From: Bifidobacterium asteroides DSM 20089
Lineage (GTDB): Bacteria; Actinomycetota; Actinomycetes; Actinomycetales; Bifidobacteriaceae
DNA length: 64,000 nucleotides
Direction: 5' to 3'
NCBI RefSeq assembly: GCF_002715865.1
Contig: NZ_CP017696.1
Location: 248,001-312,000 of the forward strand
Within the stretch, counting starts at the first letter, position 1. Each line of letters opens with the position of its first letter. Below the pieces are notes generated by a model. The model was not told where the DNA came from, made no database searches, and saw only the letters and a program-made list of their open reading frames with translations. Position numbers and translations under genes: made by a program. Below, piece by piece: positions 42,194 to 51,655 of this stretch.

Positions 42194-42823
42194 ATGCCAG
42201 TGCTGAACGACGAGATTCCCGATGATGACGACTTCGATGCCGATCGCGACCGTGGCGCCTTCTCACACATCACCCCAGAGGACTTCAACCGGGGTTTTTC
42301 GGGCTCGAATCCCCCCGGATGGCTGGATCGTGACGCCATCGACCGTGCCCGGCGCTGCCTGCCCATGCCCTATGTGGAGGTGGTACCGGTTCGCGTGGAT
42401 GACATGAGCGCCGTCACCCAGGTGGGAACCCTTCTGCGCGTGGATGACCAGGGCAATATCGAGCGCACCCTGATCACCGGACGGATCCTTTACCACGAGA
42501 CCATCAGGGAGGCTCTGGCCAGAAACATCGCCAAGGATCTGGGCCAGCTGGCCCTGCCCATGCTGCCTGCAAGCCCCCAGCCCTTCACCGTGGCAGAGTT
42601 CTTCCCGACGCCGGGGGTCTCGGAGTACTACGATCCGCGCCAGCATGCCATCGCTCTGTGCTACCTGGTGCCGGTGGCCGGCGACTGCAAGCCCCAGGAC
42701 GAGACCCTGGACGTGGAGTGGATCGATCCCAAGGGCGATATGCTGGAGTCCTTCATGAGCCAGATGCCCGGCGGGCACGGCAAGGTGCTGATGAGCGCCC
42801 TGACCTGGGCTGGTGCACTGTGA
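42194..42823 (+). CDS. DUF4916-like NUDIX-fold protein
   Basis: 209 aa. An acidic N-terminus (DEIPDDDDFDADRD), then a domain with RCLPMPYVEVVPVRVDD and TGRILYHETIREALARNIAKDLG. The second stretch is reminiscent of a degenerate Nudix box: REALARNIAKDLG in place of REVxEExGL, without the full set of metal-binding glutamates. The family is known from actinobacteria as NUDIX-like proteins without assigned substrate. ATG 42194 is my choice; other in-frame starts upstream (42142) exist. Its stop TGA overlaps GTG 42820 of the next frame, consistent with one operon. Confidence 0.7.
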   Translation: MPVLNDEIPDDDDFDADRDRGAFSHITPEDFNRGFSGSNPPGWLDRDAIDRARRCLPMPYVEVVPVRVDDMSAVTQVGTLLRVDDQGNIERTLITGRILYHETIREALARNIAKDLGQLALPMLPASPQPFTVAEFFPTPGVSEYYDPRQHAIALCYLVPVAGDCKPQDETLDVEWIDPKGDMLESFMSQMPGGHGKVLMSALTWAGAL

Positions 42824-42846
42824 GCCGCGAATTCTTGGAGGCGGGC

Positions 42847-43704
42847 ATGACCATTGCCAATACCGTATACCGTCATGGGGAGGGGCTGCCGCTGGTCCTG
42901 GTCCATGCTTTTCCTGTGGATCACCGCATGTGGGATCGGTGTGCGGCCTCGCTGATTGACCAGGCTGATCGCGCGGGCATGACCCCCTTCCCTGTCTATG
43001 CTCCGGATATGCCCGGAGCAGGCGATTGCCCCCGGCCCGGGCCGGCTTCCTGCGGTCCTGCAGATTCTGACGGCGCCCTGCCTGGCGCGCTGGATGCCAT
43101 GGCTCGAGCCTTTGTGGACATGATCGTCGCCACGGGTGCGCAGAAGGCCATTTGGGTCGGGCTTTCCATGGGAGGCTACCTGGTCGAGGCCATAGCCAGG
43201 CTTTACCCGCGGATGGTGGCCGGGCTGGCCCTGTGCGACACCACCATGATGGCTGACCGACCGGCATCCCGGGCCAACCGCCTGCAAATCGCCCGAACCT
43301 GCGAGGAGGAAGGGAGGCTTGATCCGGTCATGCACTTTGCCAGACCCCAGGAGGGTGATTCCACGGTCAAGCGTTCACCCGCCTTCGTGCAGACCATGAC
43401 CGAATGGATACAGTCCCAAGATCCCAGGGGCATTGCCTGGCGGGAGCGGATGGCTGCAGGTCGTCCGGATCAGAGCGATCTGGCCGGCCGCATCATGGTG
43501 CCCGTGACCTTGGTCAGCGGCCGCTGCGACCCATCCAGCCCCCCAAGCACCATGGAGCCGCTGGCCCGGACCATGCGTCAGGCCGGAACCGACGTTACTT
43601 TTGCCGCCATCGACGACTGCGGCCACTTCAGCGCCGTCGAGCATCCGGATCAGGTGGCCGCGGCCCTGCTGGACCTGGTTGGTCGCGTGGGGAGGCAGTC
43701 ATGA
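42847..43704 (+). CDS. Alpha/beta hydrolase
   Basis: 285 aa. The fold is clear: oxyanion region LVHAFPVDHRMWDR, nucleophile elbow GLSMGGY (Ser), late acid loop SGRCDPSSPPS and histidine in DCGHFSAVEHPDQ. A small-molecule esterase, lactonase or similar; substrate unknown. Start ATG 42847 with GGAGG six bases upstream. Its stop overlaps the nudC start, so it is translated with nudC. Confidence 0.85.
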   Translation: MTIANTVYRHGEGLPLVLVHAFPVDHRMWDRCAASLIDQADRAGMTPFPVYAPDMPGAGDCPRPGPASCGPADSDGALPGALDAMARAFVDMIVATGAQKAIWVGLSMGGYLVEAIARLYPRMVAGLALCDTTMMADRPASRANRLQIARTCEEEGRLDPVMHFARPQEGDSTVKRSPAFVQTMTEWIQSQDPRGIAWRERMAAGRPDQSDLAGRIMVPVTLVSGRCDPSSPPSTMEPLARTMRQAGTDVTFAAIDDCGHFSAVEHPDQVAAALLDLVGRVGRQS

Positions 43705-44738
43705 GCGATCCCGATACGGTCTTCTCCCCGCTGGCGCTTACCGGGCCTCTGCCCTTCCTTCCCCTGGCCCAGGGGGATGTGGACTACGACACGGCGTCTC
43801 GGCAGCAGCCCGGGCTGATTGACCATCTGCTGGACCAGGACGGCACGGGGGTCATCCTGGTGCGGGGCGAGAAGGTGGCCGTGCCCAGAGGCAAGGGGGC
43901 CTTGGCTGGTCGCACTGGGGCCAGCATCCGTCTGGCCACCTTGCCCGCTGCATACTTGCGAGGTCCTCTGGCAGGCTCGACAGACCAGTCTGAGCCGCCC
44001 TGCTACTACCTGGGGACGGTCGACCGACAGGCCTGGCTGGCCATGGATCTGGATCTTGCCTGCGCCGGTCGGGCTGCCCAGGATTCCCTTCGTGACCTGG
44101 CTCAGGCCGCTGATCAGCGCTTTGACTGGCTTGCCCTGCGTGAGTATGCCCCTCATGGTCGTCCGCGTCAGGTAGGCCTGGCGACTTGCGCGGTCGCCCT
44201 GTCACGATGGCATGGGCTCCAGGCCTTCTGCCCCCGCTGCGGCGCACCGGTCCATCCCTGTCAGGCCGGATGGGCCCAGATCTGCCAAGGGGTTGCATCG
44301 GGGGACAGACACACGCTCTTTCCCCGCATTGAGCCCGCAGTGATCATGGCCGTGGTGGACGGCCGCGATCGGCTTCTGCTCCAGCACAACCAGAAGTGGC
44401 CTCCTGGCTTTCGTTCGGTCACTGCCGGATTCGTGGAGGCTGGCGAGAATCTGGAGCATGCAGTCCGGCGGGAGACCTTGGAAGAGGTGGGCCTGAACCT
44501 GGGGGAGATGCGGTACCTGGGCTCACAGCCCTGGCCTTTCCCCTCCTCTCTGATGGTGGCCTTCAGAGCCAGATCCCTGAATACGGACATCCGGGTGGAT
44601 GGTCAGGAGACCGATGATGCCAACTGGTTCACACGGGAGGAATTCGGGACCGCTCTGGCTGCTGGCCGGTTGCACATACCCCAGGCGGCCAGTGTGGCCA
44701 GGTACATGATTGAGCAGTGGTACGGCAGCGAGCTCTGA
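43701..44738 (+). CDS. nudC: NAD(+)/NADH diphosphatase
   Basis: 345 aa. Hydrolyses NADH or NAD to NMN(H) and AMP; family members also remove NAD caps from RNA. A four-cysteine zinc region (CPRC ... HPCQAGWAQIC) sits mid-protein. The Nudix box is GFVEAGENLEHAVRRETLEE. The NudC-specific SQPWPFP follows 20 residues later. ATG 43701 overlaps the upstream hydrolase by four bases. Confidence 0.92.
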   Translation: MSDPDTVFSPLALTGPLPFLPLAQGDVDYDTASRQQPGLIDHLLDQDGTGVILVRGEKVAVPRGKGALAGRTGASIRLATLPAAYLRGPLAGSTDQSEPPCYYLGTVDRQAWLAMDLDLACAGRAAQDSLRDLAQAADQRFDWLALREYAPHGRPRQVGLATCAVALSRWHGLQAFCPRCGAPVHPCQAGWAQICQGVASGDRHTLFPRIEPAVIMAVVDGRDRLLLQHNQKWPPGFRSVTAGFVEAGENLEHAVRRETLEEVGLNLGEMRYLGSQPWPFPSSLMVAFRARSLNTDIRVDGQETDDANWFTREEFGTALAAGRLHIPQAASVARYMIEQWYGSEL

Positions 44739-44819
44739 TTCATCGGGGTGGCGCCGCGACCCCGGACCTGGTCTCGTCGTAAGATATTTCAAGGAATTGA
44801 CAGCAGCGAAAGGTGTGTT

Positions 44820-46424
44820 GTGGCTATGGAGGAGCAAGAAGAGCCTCGTATCTCTGATGTCGACCAGGCTGAAACAGTGACCTTGCCGCCGACGATGGGC
44901 AACGGCCCCGATCCTGTGGACCTGTTCGCTGACGGAGAAGCAGAGCGGGCTTTCGGCGCAGGTGCCAGCCACAAGGCTCCTTCGAGCGGTCATCGGGGAC
45001 GTACCATCCTGGCTCTGCTCCTTTTGGTTGTGCTGATTCTGGTGGGTTGCTGGTTCGGCGCCCGTGCCTTCTTCCGCGATCGGGTGGCCCCCGGTGTAAC
45101 CCTGGGAGGACAGGTCATGATGGGCCGGACCAAGGATCAGGTCAGTCAGATCGTCGATCGGCAGGTACGTGACTCCCAGGTGGAGATCAAGGGTGAAGGC
45201 ACATCCGCCCGGGCGGGGCTGAAGGACCTGGGTGTAAGCGTGGATTCGGATGCCACGGTCACCAGGATCATGGATGCCAAGGGCTCCGCAGGCATCTCCC
45301 GGCTGAACCCTTTCCACGGCGAGGCTGTGCCGCTGGTGGCCGAGCGGAATCAGCAGGCCATGGACAAGTATCTGACTGAACGTTTCGTCCCCGGTCAGGA
45401 CCGATCCGTTCCCTCGACCATCGTCTTCGACCAAGGCGCACATGCTTTCCGGGCCCAGGAGGGTCGCGGCGGCAAGGCGCCTGAGCTGGACCGCGTGCAG
45501 GATGCCGTCTCCTCCTTGATAGACAAGCCTGGCAGGCGTCTGGCCGTAGGGGTGGTCTACAAGGACGTGACCATGCCCATCAGCCTGGACACCGCCGATA
45601 AAGTGGCCTCTCAAGCCAACCAGCGACTGGCCAAGGACTTGGTCATCAAGGGTGCCGATGATGACCTTATGACGGTCCCGGCCTCCACCGTGGCCACCTG
45701 GGTCAAGCCAGTCACCGATCTGCAAAAGGGGACCATGGAGCTAGGCTTCGATCGGCAAGCCATCAAGCAGTATCTGGATCAGGAGCTGGCCCGACAGCTG
45801 AACCGGGATATGGTCACCGCCGTCAACGTCAAGAACACCAAGGGCGATGTGGTGGCCGAGACCACCAAGGGAGTGGACGGTGTCCGGGTCACGGATGTGT
45901 CCGCAACGACAGATCTGGTCGTCAAAGCTCTGCAAGAGGGCGACACGAGCCCGATCCAGGTGAAAGCCGAGATTACGCCCCACAAGGAGCAGACACGGGT
46001 GGCCCGCTACGACGTGCCCGACGGCGACACCTGGATTCGGGTCAACCTCAGTGACCAGACTGCCACCGCCTACCACGGCACCACCCCGGTCAAGACCTTC
46101 CCCATATGCTCAGGCAAGCCCCGTGACGACAGATGGTCCGACACCGGCACCTTCTTCATCTATCTTCGCCACACGGTCCAGACCATGCGCGGGGATGGCT
46201 ACGTCTTGCCCAATATCACATGGGTCTCCTACTACAACGGCGATGAGGGCTTCCACACGGCCAATTGGAACTCTGTCGGCATCGCCAAGGGAGACCCCAA
46301 CAACTACGGATCCCACGGCTGCATCAACATGTATGAGCAGGACGCCAAGTGGATCTTTGACAACGCCCCGGTCGGGACCATGGTCAAGGTTGAGGGGCAG
46401 GTTCCGTCGGGTCCGGCCCGCTAG
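44820..46424 (+). CDS. L,D-transpeptidase (YkuD) with putative peptidoglycan-binding repeats
   Basis: 534 aa. Acidic cytoplasmic N-terminus, membrane helix about 62-82, and two VanW-associated/PG-binding-4-like segments (APGVTLGGQVMMGRTKDQV and the later KVASQANQRLA). The catalytic YkuD domain ends with SHGCINMYEQDAKWIF, where the Cys of HGCIN is the nucleophile. It makes 3-3 cross-links or attaches proteins to peptidoglycan. I prefer GTG 44820, which has AAAGG six bases upstream; ATG 44826 is close. Confidence 0.9.
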   Translation: MAMEEQEEPRISDVDQAETVTLPPTMGNGPDPVDLFADGEAERAFGAGASHKAPSSGHRGRTILALLLLVVLILVGCWFGARAFFRDRVAPGVTLGGQVMMGRTKDQVSQIVDRQVRDSQVEIKGEGTSARAGLKDLGVSVDSDATVTRIMDAKGSAGISRLNPFHGEAVPLVAERNQQAMDKYLTERFVPGQDRSVPSTIVFDQGAHAFRAQEGRGGKAPELDRVQDAVSSLIDKPGRRLAVGVVYKDVTMPISLDTADKVASQANQRLAKDLVIKGADDDLMTVPASTVATWVKPVTDLQKGTMELGFDRQAIKQYLDQELARQLNRDMVTAVNVKNTKGDVVAETTKGVDGVRVTDVSATTDLVVKALQEGDTSPIQVKAEITPHKEQTRVARYDVPDGDTWIRVNLSDQTATAYHGTTPVKTFPICSGKPRDDRWSDTGTFFIYLRHTVQTMRGDGYVLPNITWVSYYNGDEGFHTANWNSVGIAKGDPNNYGSHGCINMYEQDAKWIFDNAPVGTMVKVEGQVPSGPAR

Positions 46425-46463
46425 GAGCGCCTGCCGCGGCAGACGGCCGAGTAGGCTGGAACC

Positions 46464-46877
46464 ATGAGCGATGAACACAGTGATGGAACTTCCCGTCTGG
46501 ATGTGCCCGAACACCTGCGGTATTCCCAGGATCATGTCTGGATTGACCCCAGTCAGTCACCGGCGCCCATGGGCGTGACCGAGTATGCGGCGGACCAGCT
46601 AGGAGACCTGGTTTTTCTGGACCTGCCCGAGACCGGCACCCACGTCGATGCCGGGGATGAGGTCATCGAGCTGGAGTCCTCCAAGGCTGTCGAGCCGGTG
46701 GTCTGCCCGGTGGCGGGTACCATCGCCTACGTCAATAGGGCGGCCTCGGACGACCCGGAGGTCATCAACTCCGATCCCTACGGGGAAGGCTGGATAGCCA
46801 AGATCGACCTGGAGGACGATGAGCCCGATTTGATGAGCGCCGAGGAGTACGGTCAGCTGCTGAAGGGCCTGAACTGA
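46464..46877 (+). CDS. gcvH: Glycine cleavage system H protein (lipoyl carrier)
   Basis: 137 aa. Carries the lipoyl arm on the lysine of ELESSKAVEPV. Family blocks: LRYSQDHVWI, GVTEYAADQLGDLVFLDLPE, NSDPYGEGWIAKI. No gcvP, gcvT or lpd is in the window. Its stop is 10 bases before the next gene. Confidence 0.93.
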   Translation: MSDEHSDGTSRLDVPEHLRYSQDHVWIDPSQSPAPMGVTEYAADQLGDLVFLDLPETGTHVDAGDEVIELESSKAVEPVVCPVAGTIAYVNRAASDDPEVINSDPYGEGWIAKIDLEDDEPDLMSAEEYGQLLKGLN

Positions 46878-46887
46878 CGGTCCGGTT

Positions 46888-48078
46888 ATGACCAAGCGAT
46901 CCGGACGCAATGAAGGATCTCTGCGGGTCCGGTCGGTCAGCACGACTTTCGATTCAGCCGCGCCCGGGGAGGGCATCGAGAGCAGACCGGCTCCGGTGCG
47001 TCTGCTACGGCGTCTGATTACCGGTGCCTTCGACTTGTGGGTGGGCCTGTCCATCAATATGACCGGGCGCCTGGGCTGGTCGGCCGACGTTCAACCCTAT
47101 GTGGGCTACGGTACCGAGTCATACTCCCGGCTGATTTGCCGTACCATTCTGACTGACGGCCGCAGACGTGAGGATCCGGCAATACGTGGCATCCGCGGCC
47201 TGCTGACTGTACCTGCGCCCAGAACCAGGGTCAGGCTGGCCATCGACAGCACGGCCATCGGGAGGGTTCAGGTAGGCGATTCCTCGGTCTACGATGCCGT
47301 CGATCCAAGCCGCAGCCTGAGTGCGGATGCGGTCTTTTCCGACCGATCAGGCTACCTGGATCTGGTGGCCGAGCATCGGCTGACCCCAGGCGTGCACCGG
47401 GTCTCCTACCAGGTTCGGGGCCGCCGGCCAGTGGACGCGCCTTTATACATCGTGCCCGGTCAGACTCCTGTCGGCGTCATATCCGACGTGGACGACACCA
47501 TCATGATCAGCCAGGTGCCCAATCATTGGAAGGCTGCCTGGAACCTGCTCCTGTCAGACCCGCACCGCCGGTCTTCGGTGCCGGGCATGGCCGTGCTTTA
47601 CAACCGCATCCGCGATCTGGACCCCCGGATGCCTTTCTTCTACCTGTCGGCCTCTCCTTGGAATGTGGAGGGATCCATACGCGGCTTCATCCATGACCAC
47701 GGATTTCCGGCCGGCCCCCTGCTGCTACGGGATCTGGATCCCCGGCCCAAGACCTTCGTGCCTTCCATCGTGCAGCACAAGATGGAGTTCATCCACCAGC
47801 TCATGGCCGACTTTCCCAAGATGCGCTTCGTGCTCATGGGCGACGACGGGCAGAGCGACCCCTCCACCTTCGCCCAGGTGGTACGGCAATATCCGGGCCG
47901 GGTTCTGGCAATCGGCATCCGTCAGCTGAGCCCCCAGGAGACCGGGCTGGGAACCTTGGTCAAACGCACTGCCACCCAGCCGATGCCAGTGACGGAGGTG
48001 CCGGTCTTTTACGGGACCACAGGTGCCAATTTGATGCGAACCCTGCTGCCTTATCTGCGTCGTTGTGCCCGAATATAA
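46888..48078 (+). CDS. App1-like phosphatidate phosphatase (DUF2183)
   Basis: 396 aa. HAD-like catalytic motif ISDVDDTIMISQ (nucleophile Asp), FFYLSASPWN as motif II, KMEFIHQLMADFP, and the third acidic motif in FVLMGDDGQSDPSTF. Related to yeast App1, which dephosphorylates phosphatidate; in bacteria its substrate is not established. Starts 10 bases after gcvH, so probably co-transcribed. The promoter of ptrB lies inside its last codons. Confidence 0.88.
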   Translation: MTKRSGRNEGSLRVRSVSTTFDSAAPGEGIESRPAPVRLLRRLITGAFDLWVGLSINMTGRLGWSADVQPYVGYGTESYSRLICRTILTDGRRREDPAIRGIRGLLTVPAPRTRVRLAIDSTAIGRVQVGDSSVYDAVDPSRSLSADAVFSDRSGYLDLVAEHRLTPGVHRVSYQVRGRRPVDAPLYIVPGQTPVGVISDVDDTIMISQVPNHWKAAWNLLLSDPHRRSSVPGMAVLYNRIRDLDPRMPFFYLSASPWNVEGSIRGFIHDHGFPAGPLLLRDLDPRPKTFVPSIVQHKMEFIHQLMADFPKMRFVLMGDDGQSDPSTFAQVVRQYPGRVLAIGIRQLSPQETGLGTLVKRTATQPMPVTEVPVFYGTTGANLMRTLLPYLRRCARI

Positions 48079-48079
48079 T
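48051..48079 (+). promoter_or_regulatory. Promoter for a leaderless ptrB transcript
   Basis: -35 TTATCT (48051-48056), 17-base spacer, perfect -10 TATAAT (48074-48079). ATG 48086 is only six bases after the -10, where transcription normally starts. No Shine-Dalgarno sequence is present, so the message would be leaderless. Confidence 0.7.
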
Positions 48080-48085
48080 CGCCCC

Positions 48086-50509
48086 ATGAGTTTTTCGGCC
48101 GTCAATCCCGTTCCTCCACGTGCACAACGCCGTCCCTCTGATCGATGCTTCCATGGGGATCACTTCGAGGATCCATACGAGTGGATGCGCAACCGGGAGG
48201 ATCCGGCCACCAAGGCCTATGTGCGTGATCAGAACCGATACTGCCAGGAACGGCTTGCCGGTCAGGAGGGTTTGCGGGCCACCCTGCTCAAGGAGTTCAC
48301 CGACCGGGTACAGCAGACCGACATGTCGGTGCCCACCCGGATGCACGGCTACTGGTACTTTTCCCGGACGCTCAAGGGCCAGGAGTATGGGGTGCAGTGC
48401 CGCCTGCCGGTGCGCGACCAGGATGATTGGGATCCCCCCGCCGTCCAGGCTGATGCGGCGCCTGGATCCATGCCGGGTGAGGAGGTCATCTTCGATGCCA
48501 ACGCCGAGGCCAAGGGGCATGACTTTTTCTCCCTGGGGTGCCTGGACCTGAGCGTCGACGGCCGGTGGATGCTCTATGGACTGGACACCAAGGGCAATGA
48601 ACGCTACGACCTGCGCATCCGGGATTTGGCCGAGAGCCGAGACCTGCCTGATCGGATCGACCAGGTTTCCTCCGGGGCAGTGCTGACTCCCGACGGCCAC
48701 TGGGTCTTCTACACCGGCCTGGACAAGGCCTGGCGTCCGGACACGGTCTGGAGGCATAAGGTGGGCACTTCGGCCGATCAGGATGTCATGGTCTACCAGG
48801 AGGCCGATGAGCGCTTCTGGGTGGGGCTGGGCCTGAGTTACGACGAATCCGCCATGCTGATTGCCACCGGGTCCAAGACCACCAGCGAGGTGCTCATGCT
48901 GGACCTGAAGGATCCGCAGGGGGAGTTTGTACCCTTGATCCCCCGCAAGGAGGGGGTCGAGTACGACATCAGCCTGGCCCGGTTTGAAAATGCAGGTCCG
49001 GCGGGACAGGACCTGCCGGTGGCCGTGGTCTACCACAATGTGAACAACCCCAACTTCGAGGTGGACCTGATCGATCTGCGCAGCCACCGTCCGCCCTTCC
49101 GCCTGGGAGAAGGGGTGCGGTTGGCACAGGGCAGTCCATATGGCTGCGAGCGCTCCGGAGACCCGGCGTCCCTGCCGCCCGAGAAGCCTTATCGGGACCC
49201 GGGCAATCCGGCCATCCTCCAGGGCGCTCGCGGACTGGGCATCGAGGGGCTGGGCATCCACCGCAGCTTCGTGGTCCTGACCTACCGGGCCGACAGTCTG
49301 CCCCACATGGCCGTCATCGGCAAGGACCAGGCGTTGGAGGATCTGCGGGCGGGCCGGCCCTGGCGCTTCCGTGAGGTCCTGCCCGACCAGGGCAGGAACG
49401 GCATTGATCGTCTCTACAGCATCGGCCCCACGGACAACCCCTCCTACCAGGCTCCCGGGCTGCGCTACATCCGGGGCAGCTATGGAATCCCGGCTGAGTT
49501 GCGGGAGCTGGATCCGGTCCGGGGTGTGGATCGGCTGCTTAAGCGGGCTCGGGTTTTAGGTGACTTTAAACCCGAGCGTTACTCCGAGCGTCGGATTCTG
49601 GTTCGCGTCAGGGATGGGGCTCTGGTACCGGTCTCGCTGGTCTGGCGGCGGGGGATGCATCCTGGGCTGGATGCCTCTGGCAGGACCGGGCCCGATGACA
49701 CGGTCATCCAGGCACCTGATCATCCCGAACGCCGTCCCTGGCCGGACCAGGATCCGGACAGGCCTGCGCCCATGTTCATCACCGGGTACGGCGCCTATGA
49801 GATCAGCCAGGACCCCGGCTTCTCCACCGGCCGGCTCAGCCTGTTGGACCGAGGCGTGCTCTATGCGGTCCCCCATGTGCGCGGCGGTGGGGAGATGGGC
49901 CGCGCCTGGTACGAGCAGGGCCGTCGGCTGCACAAGGTCAACACTTTCCTGGACTTTATCGACGTGACTGCCGCACTGCAGGCCCAGGGCTGGGCGGATC
50001 CCCGTCATACGGTGGCCAACGGCGGGTCGGCCGGCGGGCTGTTGATGGGTGCCGTGGCCAATATGGCTCCCCAGCTCTATGCCGGCATAGAGGCGGATGT
50101 GCCCTTTGTGGACGCGCTGACCAGCATCCTGGATCCGGACCTGCCGCTGACCGTGACCGAATGGGACGAGTGGGGAGACCCCCTGCATGACCAGCAGGTC
50201 TACCGGTATATGCGCTCCTACTCGCCCTATGAGAACGTTCCTGATGCTGATCGTCGGCGCCGGCTCTTCGGCGGCGACCATTTCCCTGCCATCCTGGTGA
50301 CCACATCCATGAACGACACCCGCGTGCTCTACGTTGAGCCGCTCAAGTGGGTGGCCAGGCTGCAGGAGCCACAGGTGGGGGCCGATGCGCTGATCAGAAT
50401 CGAGGTCCAGGCAGGCCACGGGGGCATCAGCGGCCGTTACCGGCAGTGGGAGGAGCTGGCCTTCGAGAACGCCTGGTGCCTGTCCATCATGGTCCCCGAA
50501 AGCCGCTGA
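48086..50509 (+). CDS. ptrB: Oligopeptidase B (S9A prolyl oligopeptidase family)
   Basis: 807 aa cytoplasmic serine peptidase that cuts small peptides after basic residues. N-terminal propeller with DPYEWMR; C-terminal hydrolase domain with VRGGGEMGRAWYEQG and HKVNTFLDF typical of the OpB group. Nucleophile Ser648 in NGGSAGG, Asp in MNDTRVLY, His in QAGHGG. The 48065 GTG frame adds seven codons, but the TATAAT position argues for ATG 48086. Confidence 0.92.
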   Translation: MSFSAVNPVPPRAQRRPSDRCFHGDHFEDPYEWMRNREDPATKAYVRDQNRYCQERLAGQEGLRATLLKEFTDRVQQTDMSVPTRMHGYWYFSRTLKGQEYGVQCRLPVRDQDDWDPPAVQADAAPGSMPGEEVIFDANAEAKGHDFFSLGCLDLSVDGRWMLYGLDTKGNERYDLRIRDLAESRDLPDRIDQVSSGAVLTPDGHWVFYTGLDKAWRPDTVWRHKVGTSADQDVMVYQEADERFWVGLGLSYDESAMLIATGSKTTSEVLMLDLKDPQGEFVPLIPRKEGVEYDISLARFENAGPAGQDLPVAVVYHNVNNPNFEVDLIDLRSHRPPFRLGEGVRLAQGSPYGCERSGDPASLPPEKPYRDPGNPAILQGARGLGIEGLGIHRSFVVLTYRADSLPHMAVIGKDQALEDLRAGRPWRFREVLPDQGRNGIDRLYSIGPTDNPSYQAPGLRYIRGSYGIPAELRELDPVRGVDRLLKRARVLGDFKPERYSERRILVRVRDGALVPVSLVWRRGMHPGLDASGRTGPDDTVIQAPDHPERRPWPDQDPDRPAPMFITGYGAYEISQDPGFSTGRLSLLDRGVLYAVPHVRGGGEMGRAWYEQGRRLHKVNTFLDFIDVTAALQAQGWADPRHTVANGGSAGGLLMGAVANMAPQLYAGIEADVPFVDALTSILDPDLPLTVTEWDEWGDPLHDQQVYRYMRSYSPYENVPDADRRRRLFGGDHFPAILVTTSMNDTRVLYVEPLKWVARLQEPQVGADALIRIEVQAGHGGISGRYRQWEELAFENAWCLSIMVPESR

Positions 50510-50563
50510 TTCGGTCCTGTCCGGGATTCGGTCGGGGTCGGGAAGGGGGCTTGGCTGGCTCGT

Positions 50564-50569
50564 TATGCT
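50564..50569 (+). promoter_or_regulatory. Candidate -10 for a leaderless leuB transcript
   Basis: TATGCT six bases before ATG 50576, the same spacing as for ptrB and the DeoR gene. The -35 region is weak, and no ribosome binding site lies near the ATG. Confidence 0.45.
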
Positions 50570-50575
50570 CGTGGT

Positions 50576-51619
50576 ATGACAAATAGCAAGCAGAAAACAT
50601 ATCACATTGCGGTCATTGCCGGTGACGGCATCGGCAAGGAGATTGTTCCCCAGGCTCAGGCCGTCCTGGAGAAGGTTACCCGAGGCAAGGCTGACATACG
50701 ATACGAGGACTTCGACCTGGGCGCTGAGCGCTACCTGCGTGATGGAGCCATTCTGCCCGACGAGGATCTGGACCGGCTCAAGCAGCAGGATGCCATCCTT
50801 CTTGGGGCCATCGGCGATCCACGCATCAAGGCCGGCATCCTGGAGCGGGGACTGCTGCTCAAAATGCGTTTCGAGCTGGACCAGTATGTCAATCTACGGC
50901 CTTCCAAGCTCTACAAGGGCGTGGTGTCGCCACTGGCCAATCCGGGTGACATCGACTTCGTGGTCGTGCGGGAGGGCACCGAGGGGCTCTATGCCGGGGC
51001 CGGCGGCTCCATTCGTCGGGGCACTCCCCAAGAGGTGGCCACCGAGGTCTCCATCAACACGGCTTACGGGGCGGAACGGGTCATCCGCTATGCCTTCCAG
51101 CTGGCCATGAAGCGTCGCCGTCGCCTGACCCTGGTCCATAAGAAGAACGTGCTGACCAATGCGGGAGACATGTGGCAGCGACTGGTCGACCAGGTGGGCC
51201 AGGAGTATCCCGACGTGGAGCGCGAGTACCTGCATATCGATGCCTCCACCATATTCCTTGTGACCGAGCCCAGCCGTTTCGATGTGATCGTGACCGACAA
51301 CCTCTTCGGTGACATCCTCACGGATGAAGCGGGGGCTGTGGTCGGAGGCGTGGGATACTCGGCCTCCGGCTGCATCAACGCCTCGGGCACCTACCCATCC
51401 ATGTTCGAACCCATCCACGGCTCCGCTCCTGATATAGCCGGCAAGGGGATAGCAAACCCCACGGCGGCCATTCTCTCGGCGGGGATGCTCCTGGATCATC
51501 TGGGCTTCGAGGATGAGGCAGCCAGCATCGAACGGGCCGTGGAGGACGACATCGAGCGCTCCGGCTCCACCCAAAGAAGCACCGCGCAGATCGGTAGGGA
51601 TATTCTGGCCCGTCTGTGA
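50576..51619 (+). CDS. leuB: 3-isopropylmalate dehydrogenase
   Basis: 347 aa. Third step of leucine synthesis: oxidative decarboxylation of 3-isopropylmalate with NAD. Signatures: [34 protein letters not shown], and the metal/substrate site [15 protein letters not shown], then [14 protein letters not shown]. This is the actinobacterial short form. It stands alone, without leuCD. Confidence 0.94.
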   Translation: MTNSKQKTYHIAVIAGDGIGKEIVPQAQAVLEKVTRGKADIRYEDFDLGAERYLRDGAILPDEDLDRLKQQDAILLGAIGDPRIKAGILERGLLLKMRFELDQYVNLRPSKLYKGVVSPLANPGDIDFVVVREGTEGLYAGAGGSIRRGTPQEVATEVSINTAYGAERVIRYAFQLAMKRRRRLTLVHKKNVLTNAGDMWQRLVDQVGQEYPDVEREYLHIDASTIFLVTEPSRFDVIVTDNLFGDILTDEAGAVVGGVGYSASGCINASGTYPSMFEPIHGSAPDIAGKGIANPTAAILSAGMLLDHLGFEDEAASIERAVEDDIERSGSTQRSTAQIGRDILARL

Positions 51620-51655
51620 TCGGAACGGATGGAGGCTAGACTGGAGGCTATGACT

